Numbered from the stretch's first letter, positions 23,565 through 34,950 are shown. The stretch: 64,000 bases of DNA from Dasypus novemcinctus (GCF_030445035.2 NC_080680.1:95175157-95239156); one strand, 5' to 3'. Notes: generated by a model not told the origin, from the sequence alone. A program made the numbers and translations.

Positions 23565-23820
23565 AAGTTGAATCATCCTTGCATACCTGGGATAAAACCC
23601 ACTTGGTCATGGTATATAATTTGTTTGATATGCTGTTGAATATGATTAGCAAGTATTTGGTTGAGGATTTTAGCATCCAAATTCATTAGAGAGATTGATC
23701 TGTAGTTTTCTTGTGTTGTCTTTTTGTGGCTTTGGTATTAAGGTGATTTTGGCATCATAGAATGAGTTAGGTAATGTTCCCTCCACTTCTAGTTTTCTTT
23801 GGAGGGAGTGATGAAACAGA
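23565..23820 (-). mobile_element. Old L1 ORF2 fragment, antisense
   Basis: The plus strand reads as reverse-complement L1 reverse-transcriptase sequence ('catccttgcatacctgggat', 'cttggtcatggtatataatt', 'catagaatgagttaggtaat'). Frames are degenerate. Confidence 0.75.
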
Positions 23821-24053
23821 TGCTGTCAGAGCCACTATAGGCTGGCATGTAGAGATGCACAGGCTTTTTAGAGGAATTTTACAGATACTATAAAATTTCA
23901 CTTTAAATAGTGTAAGGCATAAAATACATTTGAACAATGTATATGTATATATAAGCATCATAGTTTGTATTAAGGAGAATAGAAAAAACTGAAATGCCCA
24001 GCAATAAGGAAATGGTTAAATTTTATATAATAAAATGCTATCAAAATACAATG

Positions 24054-24446
24054 GGGAAGCAGACTTGGCCCAGTGGTTGGGCGTCCGTCTACCACATGGG
24101 AGGTCAGTCCACGGTTCAAACCCTGTGCCTCCTTGACCTGTGTGCAGCTGGCCCACATGCGGTGCTGATGCGCTCAAGGAGTGCCCCGCCATGTAGGGGA
24201 GCCCCACATGCAAGGAGTGTGCCCCATAAGGAGAGCTGCCCAGCATGAAAGGAAGTGCAGCCTGCCCAAGAATGGTGCCATGCACATGGAGAGCTGACAC
24301 AACAAGATGATGCAACAAAAAGAAACACAGATTGCCATGCCACTGACAACAACAGAAGTGGACAAAGAAGAACATGCAGCAAATAGACAGAACAGATAAC
24401 TGGGGGGGGGGGGGGGTGGGAAGGGGAGAGAAATAAAAAAAAAAAG
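24054..24446 (+). mobile_element. DAS-type SINE (first of a tandem pair)
   Basis: Forward full-length copy: tRNA-like head 'agacttggcccagtggttgg', body, 14-base G-run near 24402-24415, and A-rich tail. The pre-insertion sequence 'aaatgctat' occurs just left (24030s) and again just right (24459-24467). Confidence 0.9.
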
Positions 24447-24481
24447 CCCCCACCCCAAATGCTATGGATACACAAAAAGTC

Positions 24482-24880
24482 AAGTGCCTGCATGGGTGCC
24501 CATGCAGCAAGTTGAGTCCCCACATGGTGAGCCTAGTGCCCACATGAGTGTCTGTGTGGTGAGCCAAGTGCCCGCACAGCAAGCTGAATGCCTGTGTGGT
24601 GAGCCAGTGTCTGTGCGAGTGAGCCACACAGCAAGATGATGATGCAACAAGAGAGAGATGAAGGGAAGAGTCAAGGAGAAGTGCAGCAGAGACCAGGAAC
24701 TGAGGTGGCACAATTGACAGGAAACCTCTCTCCACGTCAGAGGTCCCTAGAGTCAAATCCCAGTGAATCCTGGGAGAGAAGGAAAAGAAGAAACGACGAA
24801 AAAAAAAAAAAGTAATAGATACAGAAGATCACATAGTAAATAACAGCTGGGCGGGGGAGTGGGAGGAAAAGAAAAAATAC
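24482..24880 (+). mobile_element. DAS-related SINE variant with internal repeats (second of a pair)
   Basis: A diverged relative: imperfect repeats of a 'gtgagccaagtgcccgc' unit at 24485-24620, then 'agcaagatgatgatgcaaca', a body with 'ctctctccacgtcagaggtc', an A-run and a G-rich tail. It ends next to 'aaatactatggaac', a third copy of the pair's target-like sequence. Confidence 0.7.
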
Positions 24881-25378
24881 TATGGAACAGAACAGTAAAA
24901 AAAATAGTGTAGATTGTAGATAGAAGTTCGTGGAATGATATCCAAGACATGTTTTTAGACTAAAGTTAAAATTGCATTATAATATATTTATGGTGTGATT
25001 TCCATGTTGTTAATCTTTATATTTACTTATGTAAACATGTATTTCTATATATAGTGGGTTTGAGGGTGGAACCGACTTTCAGTTTTTACACTATAGCATT
25101 TGTTTGAATTCTACAACTAGAATGTTTTCATATGTTATCTGAAATTTTAAAAAGGAAAATATAAGCATGGAGGACTAAGAGAAAAAGATAATTTAAATAT
25201 TTGTAACTTATACTGCCTTCTCTTTAGCACCCAATATTGACACATGAAAAATTAAGGAAAACACTTATAATATTGAAAAACATACCTAGGATATAGGGGA
25301 AGAAACTTTTTACCCCTCAAATCACAATGGGTGGTGGCTCTAAAAATTAAACGAGGCACTGTAGTCATCCCTTTAAAC
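24881..25378. other. AT-rich sequence, probable old L1 context
   Basis: The sequence flanking the SINE pair ('gaaatggttaaattttatat' on the left) resembles the L1 ORF2 tail. The remainder is not recognised. Confidence 0.3.
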
Positions 25379-25539
25379 CAGTGGTTCTAAATCTCTGAAA
25401 CTTTAAAAATATTGAAACCTGGCTCCCAAACTCAGAGATTCTGGTTTAATAGGTCTAGTGTGTGATCTGAGGATTGGGTTTTTTTTCAGAAGCTCCCCCC
25501 AAATGGTTCTAAATGTGCAGAGGAGGTTGAGAACCACTG
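25379..25539 (+). mobile_element. MER5A-type hAT-Charlie MITE
   Basis: Terminal inverted repeats CAGTGGTTCT... and ...AGAACCACTG bracket 161 bp with the MER5A-like core 'gattctggtttaataggtct'. An 8-bp target duplication, ctttaaac (25371-25378) and ctttagat (25540-25547), differs at two positions, as expected for hAT elements with age. Confidence 0.85.
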
Positions 25540-25547
25540 CTTTAGAT

Positions 25548-26069
25548 AAAGGAGATTCCGTCACAAAGATTTTTACTTAGATCACAAGGAATGGGGGAAT
25601 TGCTTTGCGTGCCAGAGACAACATTATTCAGAGAACACAAGAAGGCCCTTGCTAGACCTCCTTTAAAAATCATATCCTAGTGGTTGCTCAGAAGCCTCCT
25701 CTAATGTTGCCTTTGAGGATTGGCCTCAGATGAGAGGAGGCAATGCCTCTGTTATAGCATTCTCTTTCTTCTTTATGGAATTCAAGTAGAATGTGGCCCC
25801 AAGAGTTCAGCCTATGGGGGGAAACTAGGGAGCCTCACTCATGGCATTGTCAGAAAAGTCTCTGATGCACTATCAACTTCTGAAACTTCCTCTGAGGGAC
25901 TCTGTCCAATCTCAGTTTTCCTAACGAGGCTCTGGGGAGACTTTGCTGGTGAACCTCCACACTCCTTTGCTTTGATGTTAATTAAGTTCTTAGTATGGCT
26001 CCTTAAGGCCTAATTAAATGGAACTAGAGTAAAATTTAGCTTTTCCTTAATGAGTGGTTGATTGGAAAT
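25548..26069. other. Intergenic sequence, nothing recognised
   Basis: The 97-codon frame at 25720-26013 has no family resemblance or splice context. Confidence 0.35.
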
Positions 26070-26384
26070 TAAGCCAGGAACCTCTTAGCAAATCACATTG
26101 TTCTCAGTGTAACCATGGAAGCAGCTGTTTCCAACACCAAATCCCTGGTAGGGAGAAACTGCATTTCCCCACTTGCTCCCATTCCCCAATTGAGTTGGAA
26201 CAATCTGCTTCCCTTTCAGAGCAAAGGATTTCTCTTTTGATCAGGTCATTGGCTCCTCTGGTTCAGAATTCTTCTAGATCAGGAACAAGAAGAGACTGGG
26301 AAGGCCAGGGGTTTCCATGGTAACACCATCCTCATGCCAGTCAAAGCCTGGCCTCTGCGCAGGCACTGGGGACTTAGAGTTGTT

Positions 26385-26570
26385 GATTCTGGGTTTGAAT
26401 TCTGATTTACCACTTTCTGATAGTGACTTTAGGCAAGTCATTTCTCCTCTCTAGGTTTCAATTTCCCCATCTTTAAAATGAGGTCATTAATTCCCATAAG
26501 CCAGAAATATGCTATGAATACATGGAAAGCACCTAGTAGTGTGTTGAGCATAGCAGGTGCTTTTTTTGTG
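26385..26570 (+). repeat. MIR SINE
   Basis: Duplicate counterpart of the MIR at 8826-9010, with 'tctgggtttgaattctgatt' and 'ccccatctttaaaatgaggt'. Confidence 0.75.
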
Positions 26571-27079
26571 GTAGTTAATATTCCATTACCAGCAAAACTG
26601 AGTTGATATTTGTTGACATATTTAAGTGGATTTAAACTACATGATAATAGTATGTGCTCATTCATCAGATGATGAAAATCATTGCTATTAGAGGGCATTA
26701 TGGCCAGGACACACAAGAAAATTTGGAGCACACTCCAAATATCCAGTTGCATCTTTCCATGTGTTGGTAAGGGAAAAGCAGTCCAAGAAAAATGTCAGGT
26801 TGAAAATAAATAACATTTTTTGTTATCCATACTTTGGGCCCCGAATCCTAATGCAGAGAACTCTGGCAAGCTAGCTGGGCTACAATGAGGATTCTTTTTG
26901 TTTCTAAGCTAGTTATGTTCAAATATCTTTAACTAAAGCATGCAATGGAGAAGTCAGGTCTGACATCTCATGATGCTCAGGTTTGAATTTAGCATCTTAT
27001 TGTATTAGGCAACATGAAAGGGGAAGATAATTAATAGTTACAACAACAGAAGCAGCAGCAGTAGTAACTACCACTTAAA

Positions 27080-27310
27080 AACAATATTTATTAAATGCTT
27101 ACTCTGACTCAGGCTGATTTCAGTACTTTATACCTATAATCCATTTAATCTTCACAATAGTTCCATTATATTGTGAATGTTATATGCATAAGAGAGAGAT
27201 TGAATTAATTCACCCACAATCACAGGTCTAGTGAATGGTGAAAGCAGGATGGAAGTCCAAGGATTCTAACTTCAGAAGTTAAGGTCTTAATCACTGCCCT
27301 ATGATTGAAG
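27080..27310 (-). repeat. MIR SINE
   Basis: Duplicate counterpart of the MIR at 9468-9700, with 'attaaatgcttactctgact' and 'caggtctagtgaatggtgaa'. Confidence 0.7.
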
Positions 27311-27999
27311 TTCTCCATTCAGGAATAAGCCTGTCTATTTTTACTCTTGTGAGAAGTGAGAATCACATTTGAGAAGTGGTCTTTTAGCATACAGTTTACG
27401 CTACTCAGAAACTGTAGCCCATTCAATATCCTGAAATCTGACAACTGAAACAAATCTTTATCTTTCCTTTTTCATGGTCTGGGATCAATGAGGATGGGAG
27501 AGGAGGCTTTGAATTCATTTTTCTGTTAACATCTTAAAGAATGCTGTTAAAATTCTAGTCTGAACCAGAATCTTTTTGGTTGACCATAGATGACCTTAGC
27601 AACACATGAATCAGCATTGTGATGGAAGGATCAACAAATCTGAATTTAGAAGGAAGGAGGTAATATTAGTCCCTCTTTACTTTATTCTGGAGGGTCATAT
27701 TCTGTTTTTGGAGCCATACTTTTTTAGGGAATTGATAAATTGGTCTTTGTCCAGTGTAAGAAGACCAGGATGGTGAGAGTACTCAAAAGTTGTTTCTTGA
27801 CATTTGACTTGGAAAGAGCCTAGGCATTCAGCATAAGCAAACATAGGTGGAAGATTGAAACACTGTGGAAGACTTATATGAATAAAGTAAAAGTTTCTTG
27901 ATGTGCTATTAAAAAAGACCTGGATACTTAGAGGAAATTGCATATTCTTTATATTGCATGGGAAAATTCAATATTGCAATGATGGAAATATCTGAAATG

Positions 28000-28145
28000 T
28001 ATCTATAAATTCAATTAAACCCCAGTTAAAATATCATTTCTTTGGAGTGAGTGAGAAATTGATGTTAAATTTTCTCTTGACAAGAACTTGTTTAAGAATG
28101 AACAAGAAATTAAAAAAAAATAACAATGTGGGAGGACTTGTCCTA
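28000..28145 (+). mobile_element. Old L1 ORF2 fragment, left half
   Basis: 'aatgtgggaggacttgtcct' and the following 'acaagattt' match L1 ORF2. It probably resumes at 29450 after the inserted younger L1. Confidence 0.6.
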
Positions 28146-28149
28146 CAAG

Positions 28150-29445
28150 ATTTAAAAATAAACTCTTAATGAAAGCCTCCATGTTGCTCAAATGTGGCCA
28201 CTCTCTAAGCCAAACTCAGCATGTAGATGCATTGCCTTCCTGCCAGCATGGGACATGACTCCCAGGGATGAGCCTCCCTGGCACCAAGGAATTACTACCA
28301 AGCACCAGCTGATGATGTAACTACAAAAAGACCATGAACAAAGAGGTCAACTCAGACCAGCAGAATATCTCAGCCTACATGTAATATCAGGTGTTAAAAA
28401 CTGCTTTTTGACTTTGGATAAAAAGGGGGAAATGGAAAGGACAACTGAATTTATATGGCTAACAGTCTCCAAAAAGGAGGTCATCAGGGGGTGATGCTTC
28501 TGCATGCCTCAGCAGGGTACCAGAGACAGCTAAGGTAGATGGAAACCCAGGTGCTGGTTCTCCTGAGGGCTGTAGCTACCCACAGGTTCTATGGTCAAGG
28601 CAGATGACTCTGGAGTTCAGGGCCATGTCAGTTGGCCCTACTTTGGAGTTTGTGTTCCTCAGTGTGACGGACTTGGACTGAGATATAACCTTTCTACACA
28701 TGCCTCTTCTGTTACTTTTACCGGAACTGTGGTTGGTATTTGGGTTGGTGTATACTCAGGAGACCTGAAACTCTGAACTGCCCATGTGATGGCCAGGCCC
28801 TGGGTCTCAGCTGACTTGCATTTCCTACCCTCTGGTTTCGTGGACTTACCCTGGCCAGCTGACAGGGAGGTGAAGAGGGTCAACCACCATACCAGAGAGC
28901 CAGGAGTGCCTGCAGCTGCAAGCAGGAGAATTGCATCCATCATCCATGTGGAATCTAAACCCTCTCTTGATGTAGAGGGGGACTGAACATAGCCATCCCA
29001 GGTCCACAAGACAGAGGAATAGAGTATGGATTAGAGTGGACTTGCTGGTGTTCTGCTGGGGAAATATTGTGATTAGTAAGGGAAGAAATTTAGTAGTGAT
29101 GTGGAGAGGGTAGCCATGGTGGCTGCTGATGAGAGGAAAGAAGAGATATGGTGTGGAGGCATTTTCAGGATTTGGAGTTGTCCTAGGTGGTGCTGCAGGG
29201 ACAGATGCTGGATGTTGTGTGTCCTGTCATGTCCCACTCGGTGGCCTGGGGGAGAGTGTGGACTACAATGTGGACCACTGTCCACATGCTGCAGCGGTTC
29301 TCCAAAGTGTATTTGCTGGGTGCAGTGGATGTGCCACAATGATGAAAGAGTTTGTTGATGTGGGAGGGGTGGGGTGGGTGGGGTTGGGGGTATATGGGGA
29401 CCTCATATTTTTTGAATGTAACATTTAAAAGAAAATAAAGAAGAA
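28150..29445 (+). mobile_element. 5'-truncated L1 (3' UTR)
   Basis: It aligns with 62920-64000 of the full-length L1 ('gctcaaatgtggccactctc', 'gatgagcctccctggcacc', 'aagggggaaatggaaaggac'), then continues through 'gtgccacaatgatgaaagag' to an A-tail. It is more diverged than the 17-kb copy. It splits an older L1. Confidence 0.8.
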
Positions 29446-29449
29446 AAAA

Positions 29450-29900
29450 AATACACTCTCAAATTGTAGGTGTTAAGGGATGTATTATTAGTGTAGGAAT
29501 AGATAAACATATCGGTGAAACATAATAAAGATCTAGAGAAAGACACATGTATATGTGAAGGTTTAGAATGTGTTAATGATAATATTTCAAATTAGTGATA
29601 ATATTGGTAGAAAAGCTGGGTATACACTGTATCTGATAAAATAAATTACCTTTAACCACTGCAAATATTCAAAAACCTACAGAATAGAAATGAAGATAAT
29701 ATAGAATATTTTATACATAATTTTAAAAGAGAAGGGCTTTCTAAATGATATAGAAAACCTGGAGTATAGAATGGAAAAAATTCACAAATTGACAGAACAA
29801 AAAGTAATAGACATTATTGTAGAGAGGTGTATTCTTATCAAATGGGAACTACCCAAGAACTGAAATAATTTTCTTATTATGTTGTGTGTTCTCTGTCAAT
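29450..29900 (+). mobile_element. Old L1 ORF2 fragment, right half
   Basis: 'gtgtaggaatagataaacat' and the following text resemble the ORF2 region downstream of the piece at 28000-28145. Highly diverged. Confidence 0.45.
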
Positions 29901-30029
29901 TGAGGAAGTCAAACGGATATAATATGACCATCGGGTGTGCTCAGTTTGTAGGAGGGATCAAAGTATGGGTGTGGATGGTAAGAATGAAAATAAATTTTAT
30001 AGAGCACTATAAAGTTATTTAAACATTTA

Positions 30030-30325
30030 TTTAAATTTGAGGTGAGATTTTGGGATATCCAGAACCTGGGACTGATTGAAAACAGAAATCGCACCCAAGA
30101 GACAAACTGAAAACTGGGGAGGATCATCATCTGTCATGTGCATTGCCATGTGACAGAAAAGCCAAGGAACCCCAAAGATGATTCTTTGGCCAGACTGAAG
30201 ATACCCACTCCAGGAGGAAGCAAGCCTCTGAAACCAAGAGCCAATAAATTCCTGTTGTTTAACCCAAGCCAATGTATGGCATTTATTTTTTCAGGCAGGA
30301 AATAATACAGTGATCGTCCTACTTT
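30030..30325 (+). mobile_element. LTR-like repeat remnant
   Basis: The right end has 'gagccaataaattcctgttg' and 'aggaaataatacag', the polyadenylation-signal-plus-tail pattern of an LTR-type element, related to the end of the repeat at 1-474. Family not identified. Confidence 0.35.
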
Positions 30326-31200
30326 CACAGGTATTAACTCCAAGAGTGAAAACTTAATGGTAGAATTTTAGGACCTTGGGCAAATGGGTAATTTTAACTT
30401 TGAAGTGATAGAATATGGCAACACCAGAATCACTTAGATTCTTCTATTTGTGAACTTGTTTCTAATTGTAGTCAGCAGAAAGGAAGAGCAAGGTCAGATG
30501 AAGCCATGTTTCTGTGATTTATTCTTCTTACATAATAATGGTAAATAGGTTTGCCCTTCCAGGCATTCTCTGATCAATTGTTAAAGAGTTCCTGGAATGC
30601 TGAGGTGAGTTGTGAGGCCACTTGGGGCTCTATAAGAACATCTTCCATGTAAGATTAACAATTAAGTCTGTGAAGATGAAAGTGAAGAATGCTGATATGC
30701 ATGCTGGTGCCTCTGCTCCCAGAGTTCAGCTGGTGTGGGCTCACAGATCTATAGGTTAATGCTAAAACATAAAGATAAGGGGAAACTTGATTCAGCCCAA
30801 AATACAATGTGAAAAATAGATGACTGTGCTTACTAGTTTTATGCACCTGCTTCCATTATTCATTTACACGATCATGGAAAAGGGAGGAAGATTTGGGCTC
30901 TGATTGGTCTCTGTAACTTATCATGACTTTCCATCAAGATTTCTGGCAATAAGATTCATATTTGCAACTTTTACTGAACAGCAGTGCCTCTGGTCTGAGC
31001 ACTTAAATTACCTCAGTAAAAATGTTTTCACTTAACATGTTGTGAAATGCTGAGAATTACTGCTAGAGTAGATAGCAGTCACTCTGTTGGAACTCTGGTG
31101 ATGTGTCCCTGCAGCAATTGGTCTTTTTTCTTCCCAACCAAACTGATTTGGCATGTGTTCTCTGAGCACTTCAGAAATTTAAGAATGATAAATCTTGGGT
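30326..31200. other. Intergenic sequence, nothing recognised
   Basis: The first 90 bp resemble 16986-17064 ('gtagaattttaggacctt' versus 'ttagaatttcaggactt'), suggesting an unnamed old repeat. The rest has no landmark. Confidence 0.35.
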
Positions 31201-31204
31201 AGGT

Positions 31205-31845
31205 ATGGTTGGAAAATGCTAAAATGGACCCCAAGATTCCTGTCCTCTGGTGTACATGCCTTTTATAATCCTTTCCCTATGTGTATGGGCAGGAAATGTG
31301 AATATGACAGAATATCACAGTCATGACTATGTTTCAGTGTGGCAAAGGTGATTTTGCAGGTCTAATTAAGCCACCTAAAATCAGTTTTACTTAACCCACA
31401 GGGTCGTTATGCTGGCTGGGTCTGAAACCATCAGGTGAAAAGTCCTTAAAAGCATCAGAGAGGGGAATGGATGTAGCTCAATGGTTGGGCACTTACTTCT
31501 TTGTACAAAGTACTTGGTTGAATCTATGGCACCGTCTTAAAAAAAAAAAAAAAAAGAAAGCTTTAGAGAGGGCCTCTAGTTGGCCTGGAAGGAAGCCAAC
31601 AGCAATGGGTGAATTTATTATAGAGAGGCAATGTGGCTAAAACTTGAGAGAAGCCTCTAGAATCTGAGAATGATCCCTGGCCTGCAGCCAGCAAGAAAAC
31701 GGGGTTCTCAGACTTATAACTTCAAAGAAACAAATCCTCCCAACAACTTGAATAAGTTTCAAAGTGTATCCCAAGAAAGATGAAAATGTAATGTGACTAA
31801 CTCCTTGATTTCATCCTTGTGAAACCCAGAGCAGATAACCAAGTT
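31205..31845 (+). mobile_element. MLT1-type MaLR LTR, interrupted by a SINE
   Basis: It has 'attcctgtcctctggtgtac', 'aaggtgattttgcaggtcta', 'cctggcctgcagccagcaag' and 'tgatttcatccttgtgaaac' in MLT1 order. The DAS SINE at 31463-31556 splits it. The right end meets the ERV-C LTR. Confidence 0.7.
31463..31556 (+). mobile_element. Short DAS-type SINE with target duplication
   Basis: About 94 bp: 'ggatgtagctcaatggttgg' head and a 17-base A-run. Flanked by 15-base repeats (31448-31462 and 31557-31571) that differ at two positions. Confidence 0.82.
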
Positions 31846-32136
31846 GCTGCATTCACCTCACAATAGGTTGGCTCAAAGGGAAGGCAATGCAGAAATAAAG
31901 GTAGAGACAAAAGAAAGGAGACAAACCTGGGACCAGGGGACTCACAGCTTCTGGAACTGAGAGCCTCAACCCTAGTATTCCCATAGCATTTATTGGGAAA
32001 CTACCAAGCAGCTGTTTGCTATCTGAACTGCAACATCATTTACAACAACAGGGAACAACTGCAACATCTAACAACTGCTACATTTAACATGTGTAACATT
32101 TACAATAACGAACAGGTAAGCCTGTTTCCCACAACA
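31846..32136 (-). mobile_element. 3' LTR of ERV-C
   Basis: On the minus strand it begins TGTTGTGGGAAACAGG right after the polypurine tract and contains an AATAAA signal (about 31993-31998, reverse). The outer boundary against the MLT1 is inferred to within a few tens of bases. Confidence 0.6.
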
Positions 32137-32157
32137 TTTCCCCCTTTTTGTTTTTAC
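32137..32157 (-). promoter_or_regulatory. Polypurine tract of ERV-C
   Basis: The minus strand reads 'aaaaacaaaaagggggaaa' directly before the LTR's TG, the same tract as in ERV-A. Confidence 0.75.
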
Positions 32158-32338
32158 AAAGTCTACACGAATGACATTTTACTGATTAACAAAGCTTCCT
32201 GCATGGCATTTTCACTTTTAGGTTTGAACAATACTTTTTTTTTCTTTTCCCCCCAATATATTCAATCCCAGGATTGTTCAAACTTAAAACGAGATTTACA
32301 TCAAGACACATTCATATATCACTTCACAGTTCATCAAA

Positions 32339-32590
32339 TCACTTAAGTATACTATATGTTTCATTATTAAAGTTCTGATTAGTATTCAAGCATTTTATAC
32401 ATAATCCATAACTAGCATAGATTATACAACAACAAACAATAAGACTTCCAACTAGCAGACATTTAATAGCTAAACTTTCGTTTCTTATAGGCTTAAGATT
32501 TCCTACCAGCAAGGTTATATATGCCAGTACTTGATCAAAAATGACCTCATTTTCCCCCATTTGCATAGTTTGAGGCATAGGCAATGACAA
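32339..32590 (-). pseudogene. Possible retroviral env C-terminal tail (ERV-C)
   Basis: An 83-codon open segment has one hydrophobic stretch with a cysteine cluster ('LLVGSLIVCCCIIYASYG') followed by a short polar tail. Its position, about 200 bp before the polypurine tract, is where the membrane anchor of env is expected. There is no further similarity I can name. The first residue is at a possible non-native start, so this is a fragment. Confidence 0.4.
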
Positions 32591-33419
32591 ATTCTTACTT
32601 CCTCATTTTGGGCTGTGGGGCAGCTGGAAGTTTATCACATAATTTTGATGCCTTCCTTGGTCCTGCTCTTAGCCTCTTCACTGGACCTGGGGCCATAACT
32701 CAGTGCTGATTATAAACTTAGTACATCATTGTGAGGACTCATTTTTCAGGCAGAAAACAATCGCTGGCTTGTTCTAAGAGTCCCGAAGCAGAGTCTGTAG
32801 CAGTGAAAGCATATTTTGCCCCTTCCAGGAGCAGGAGGGTGCTGATGTCACAGTCACTGACATGAGCATTAAGGCCACAAGCTGTTGAATAGCAGGCAGC
32901 AGGAACCGCTGCGCTAGGCACCCCAAGGTCTGGTACTCACGATGTACACTTTTCCAGTGGAGCCATTCTACTTCCTCTCAGGTCCCAATTTCATGGCTCT
33001 GGATCTTCATGAGGCATCTGCCTCAACAGTCCTGAGAGGGATGTTAGAGGAGTGGGCAGGGAGATGACAGACAGTTGCCTGTCACTGATGGCAGGTGTCC
33101 CAGATGTTCTTCCACAGATCTCTCCCCCATGCAGAGTGAATCACAACAGTCCATTTTTTCTGTCTTGTTTTTAGTATTTGAAATCCATCCCTGGATAGGG
33201 ATGGCAGTCTTCAGAGTAACCAGATGCTATTGGGTTAAGCCTTTCACTTTCAGCAGGGCTTCATATGCTGTGCACAATTACTTTTTTATATTGTACTTAT
33301 AGCCCCTTCCCACAATTGTGACTAAAACCTGAGGGGTACTCAATTAGAATCTTGCCTTTGCCACAAACCCCACCCAAAGCCAATATTGATACTGGCCACA
33401 TCTAATTCATAGGCTAGGT

Positions 33420-34262
33420 CAATATCCACCTTCTTTTTTTTATTTCTTATTTTTTAAAGCAGCCTGCTGGAGGTCCTCCTACTCCTATGAAGGACCTTTC
33501 CCAATTAACACATCTCAGTGAGGGATAAAAGACTTTTAGTATTCCAACAATATTACAAATTCTTTTAACATGAGAAAACATTGTACTTTATCAATTACAG
33601 CAGAGAGTATAGTTTTGTCTTACCCAACCAAACAACATTTAAGAATTTGATAGAGTAGCAGGGACCTTAGAGCTTGTCTCAATTGTTTGCCTCTTCCAGG
33701 TTTCTAAAACACCATTGTCTCTGATGTTACTCAGTAGGGTCACTGCCACAGATTTCTTCTATGCAGCAGGATTCATCACCATCAGGACAGGGCAGAAAGC
33801 CTTAAAGAACTGCAAAAGTCCATTGTTGACCTTTTCATACAGTTTTTTTGCACTTTTTGTATTCATTCAGGCTTGTTTTACTTTTACAAAATGCATTATT
33901 TCACTGAATGCTACCACGATACTTTTACAACTTGCTATTTACATACTAGTTCTGTTCTGCATATCTCCATTTTCTGATTTTATAAAACCATTTTATTTTA
34001 GGACAAATTATACCTTATTAAATTTCAGTTAGCATTCCCACAAACTTTTTACCTTTTTCAATATTTGCTTAATTTTTACATCTTTCATTTTATCCTATGA
34101 AGAAAATAAATTATTCATCTCAATTTAAGCAAGAACTAAAGTCCATAAATGTCCTTGTATTACAGTTAGCCCAGTGCTTGCTTAACCAAACAACTGGGCA
34201 CAATTACCTAGCCGAGTTGACACATTAGCCTAACCATCACAATATGTTACCAAAATGTGAGA
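33420..34262 (-). repeat. AT-rich module of ERV-C
   Basis: On the minus strand, 34145-33945 aligns with 19290-19510 of ERV-A ('cttgcttaaattgagatga', 'ctaaaataaaatggtttt', 'atatgcagaacagaacta'). No coding frame is conserved between the two. Confidence 0.65.
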
Positions 34263-34269
34263 AAAAATG

Positions 34270-34490
34270 ACTGATGGGGATGTGAAAATTGGGGTTCTCA
34301 TATGCTGCTAGTTGAATGTAAGATGGCACAACAACTTTGGAAAACAGTTTGTGACCAATTGTTTCACTCTAGAGAAATGAAAACATATGTTCACACAGAG
34401 ACTTGCACACAAATGTTAACTGCAGCTTTATTTATAATGGTAAAAAATTGGAAACAACCCAAAAGTCCCTCATTGAAGAAATGATTAAAC
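34270..34490 (+). mobile_element. Old L1 ORF2 tail, left part
   Basis: 'tggttt..ttttggaaaacagtttg', 'acacaaatgttaactgcagc' and 'ttggaaacaacccaaaagtc' match the L1 ORF2 C-terminal coding region, with disrupted frame. Confidence 0.7.
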
Positions 34491-34735
34491 AAGCTTTTAA
34501 AAAAATATATTTTTTATTTTTTTAAAAGATGCTTAGATTACACAAAATGTTACACACAAAAATATAAGGGATTCCCATATGCCCCACTCTCTATACCTCC
34601 TCCTTTCCCCACATTAACAACTTCTTTCATTAGTGTGGTACATTCATTGCAACTGATGAACACATTTGGAGCATTGCCACTAAGCATGGATTATAGTTTA
34701 CATTGTAGTTTATAGTTTATATTCTTTGTAAATAA
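34491..34735 (-). mobile_element. L1 3' terminal fragment inserted in the old L1
   Basis: Minus-strand orientation, the same terminal module as at 11160-11400 ('gggattcccatatgccccac', 'cattagtgtggtacattcat'). It separates two parts of the older L1. Possible target duplication around 'aaacaagctttta' and 'aaataaactttta'. Confidence 0.7.
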
Positions 34736-34950
34736 ACTTTTAATACGATAGAATATCAGTCACCAGTAAATGGGAATGAACTACTGATACACACGTAAAA
34801 CTTTGATGAATTTGAAAATAGTTATACTAAGGGAAAGAAATCAGAAAAAATATAGTAAATAGAGAATGATTCCATTTATGTAAAATTCTAGAAAATGAAA
34901 ACATGTAGAGCCAGAAAAGAATCATCATAAAAACAGGAAAAAAAAAAAAA
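34736..34950 (+). mobile_element. Old L1 ORF2 tail and 3' UTR, right part
   Basis: It continues the ORF2 end ('gaatatcagtcaccagtaaa', 'atgattccatttatgtaaaa') and ends at an A-run at about 34940-34956. Confidence 0.6.

Larger units (their letters stand above)
26070..28145 (+). repeat. Ancient duplication, copy B (partner 8460-10550)
   Basis: Collinear with copy A about 17.6 kb away in the same orientation. Both contain the same two MIRs and the same old L1 tail. Copy B ends where a later L1 3' UTR insertion (28150-29450) interrupts that old L1. Confidence 0.82.
31846..34262 (-). mobile_element. ERV-C: minus-strand ERV fragment with one LTR
   Basis: In element order (right to left): the AT-rich module (34262-33420), about 0.8 kb without clear coding frames, an env tail-like segment, the polypurine tract and the 3' LTR. 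Its polypurine tract and LTR start match ERV-A, suggesting the same lineage. The 5' LTR is absent. Confidence 0.62.

Noticed and set aside
24402..24415. 14-base G-run as an independent regulatory G-quadruplex
   Set aside because: It is the normal G-rich part of the DAS SINE tail, present with varying length (as C-runs) in other copies.
24016..24756. 246-codon minus-strand frame
   Set aside because: It runs across both tandem SINEs; repeat-derived and without domain structure.
32739..32921. Minus-strand 60-codon frame in ERV-C considered as a dUTPase or protease remnant
   Set aside because: No complete motif of either enzyme could be recognised; left unassigned.
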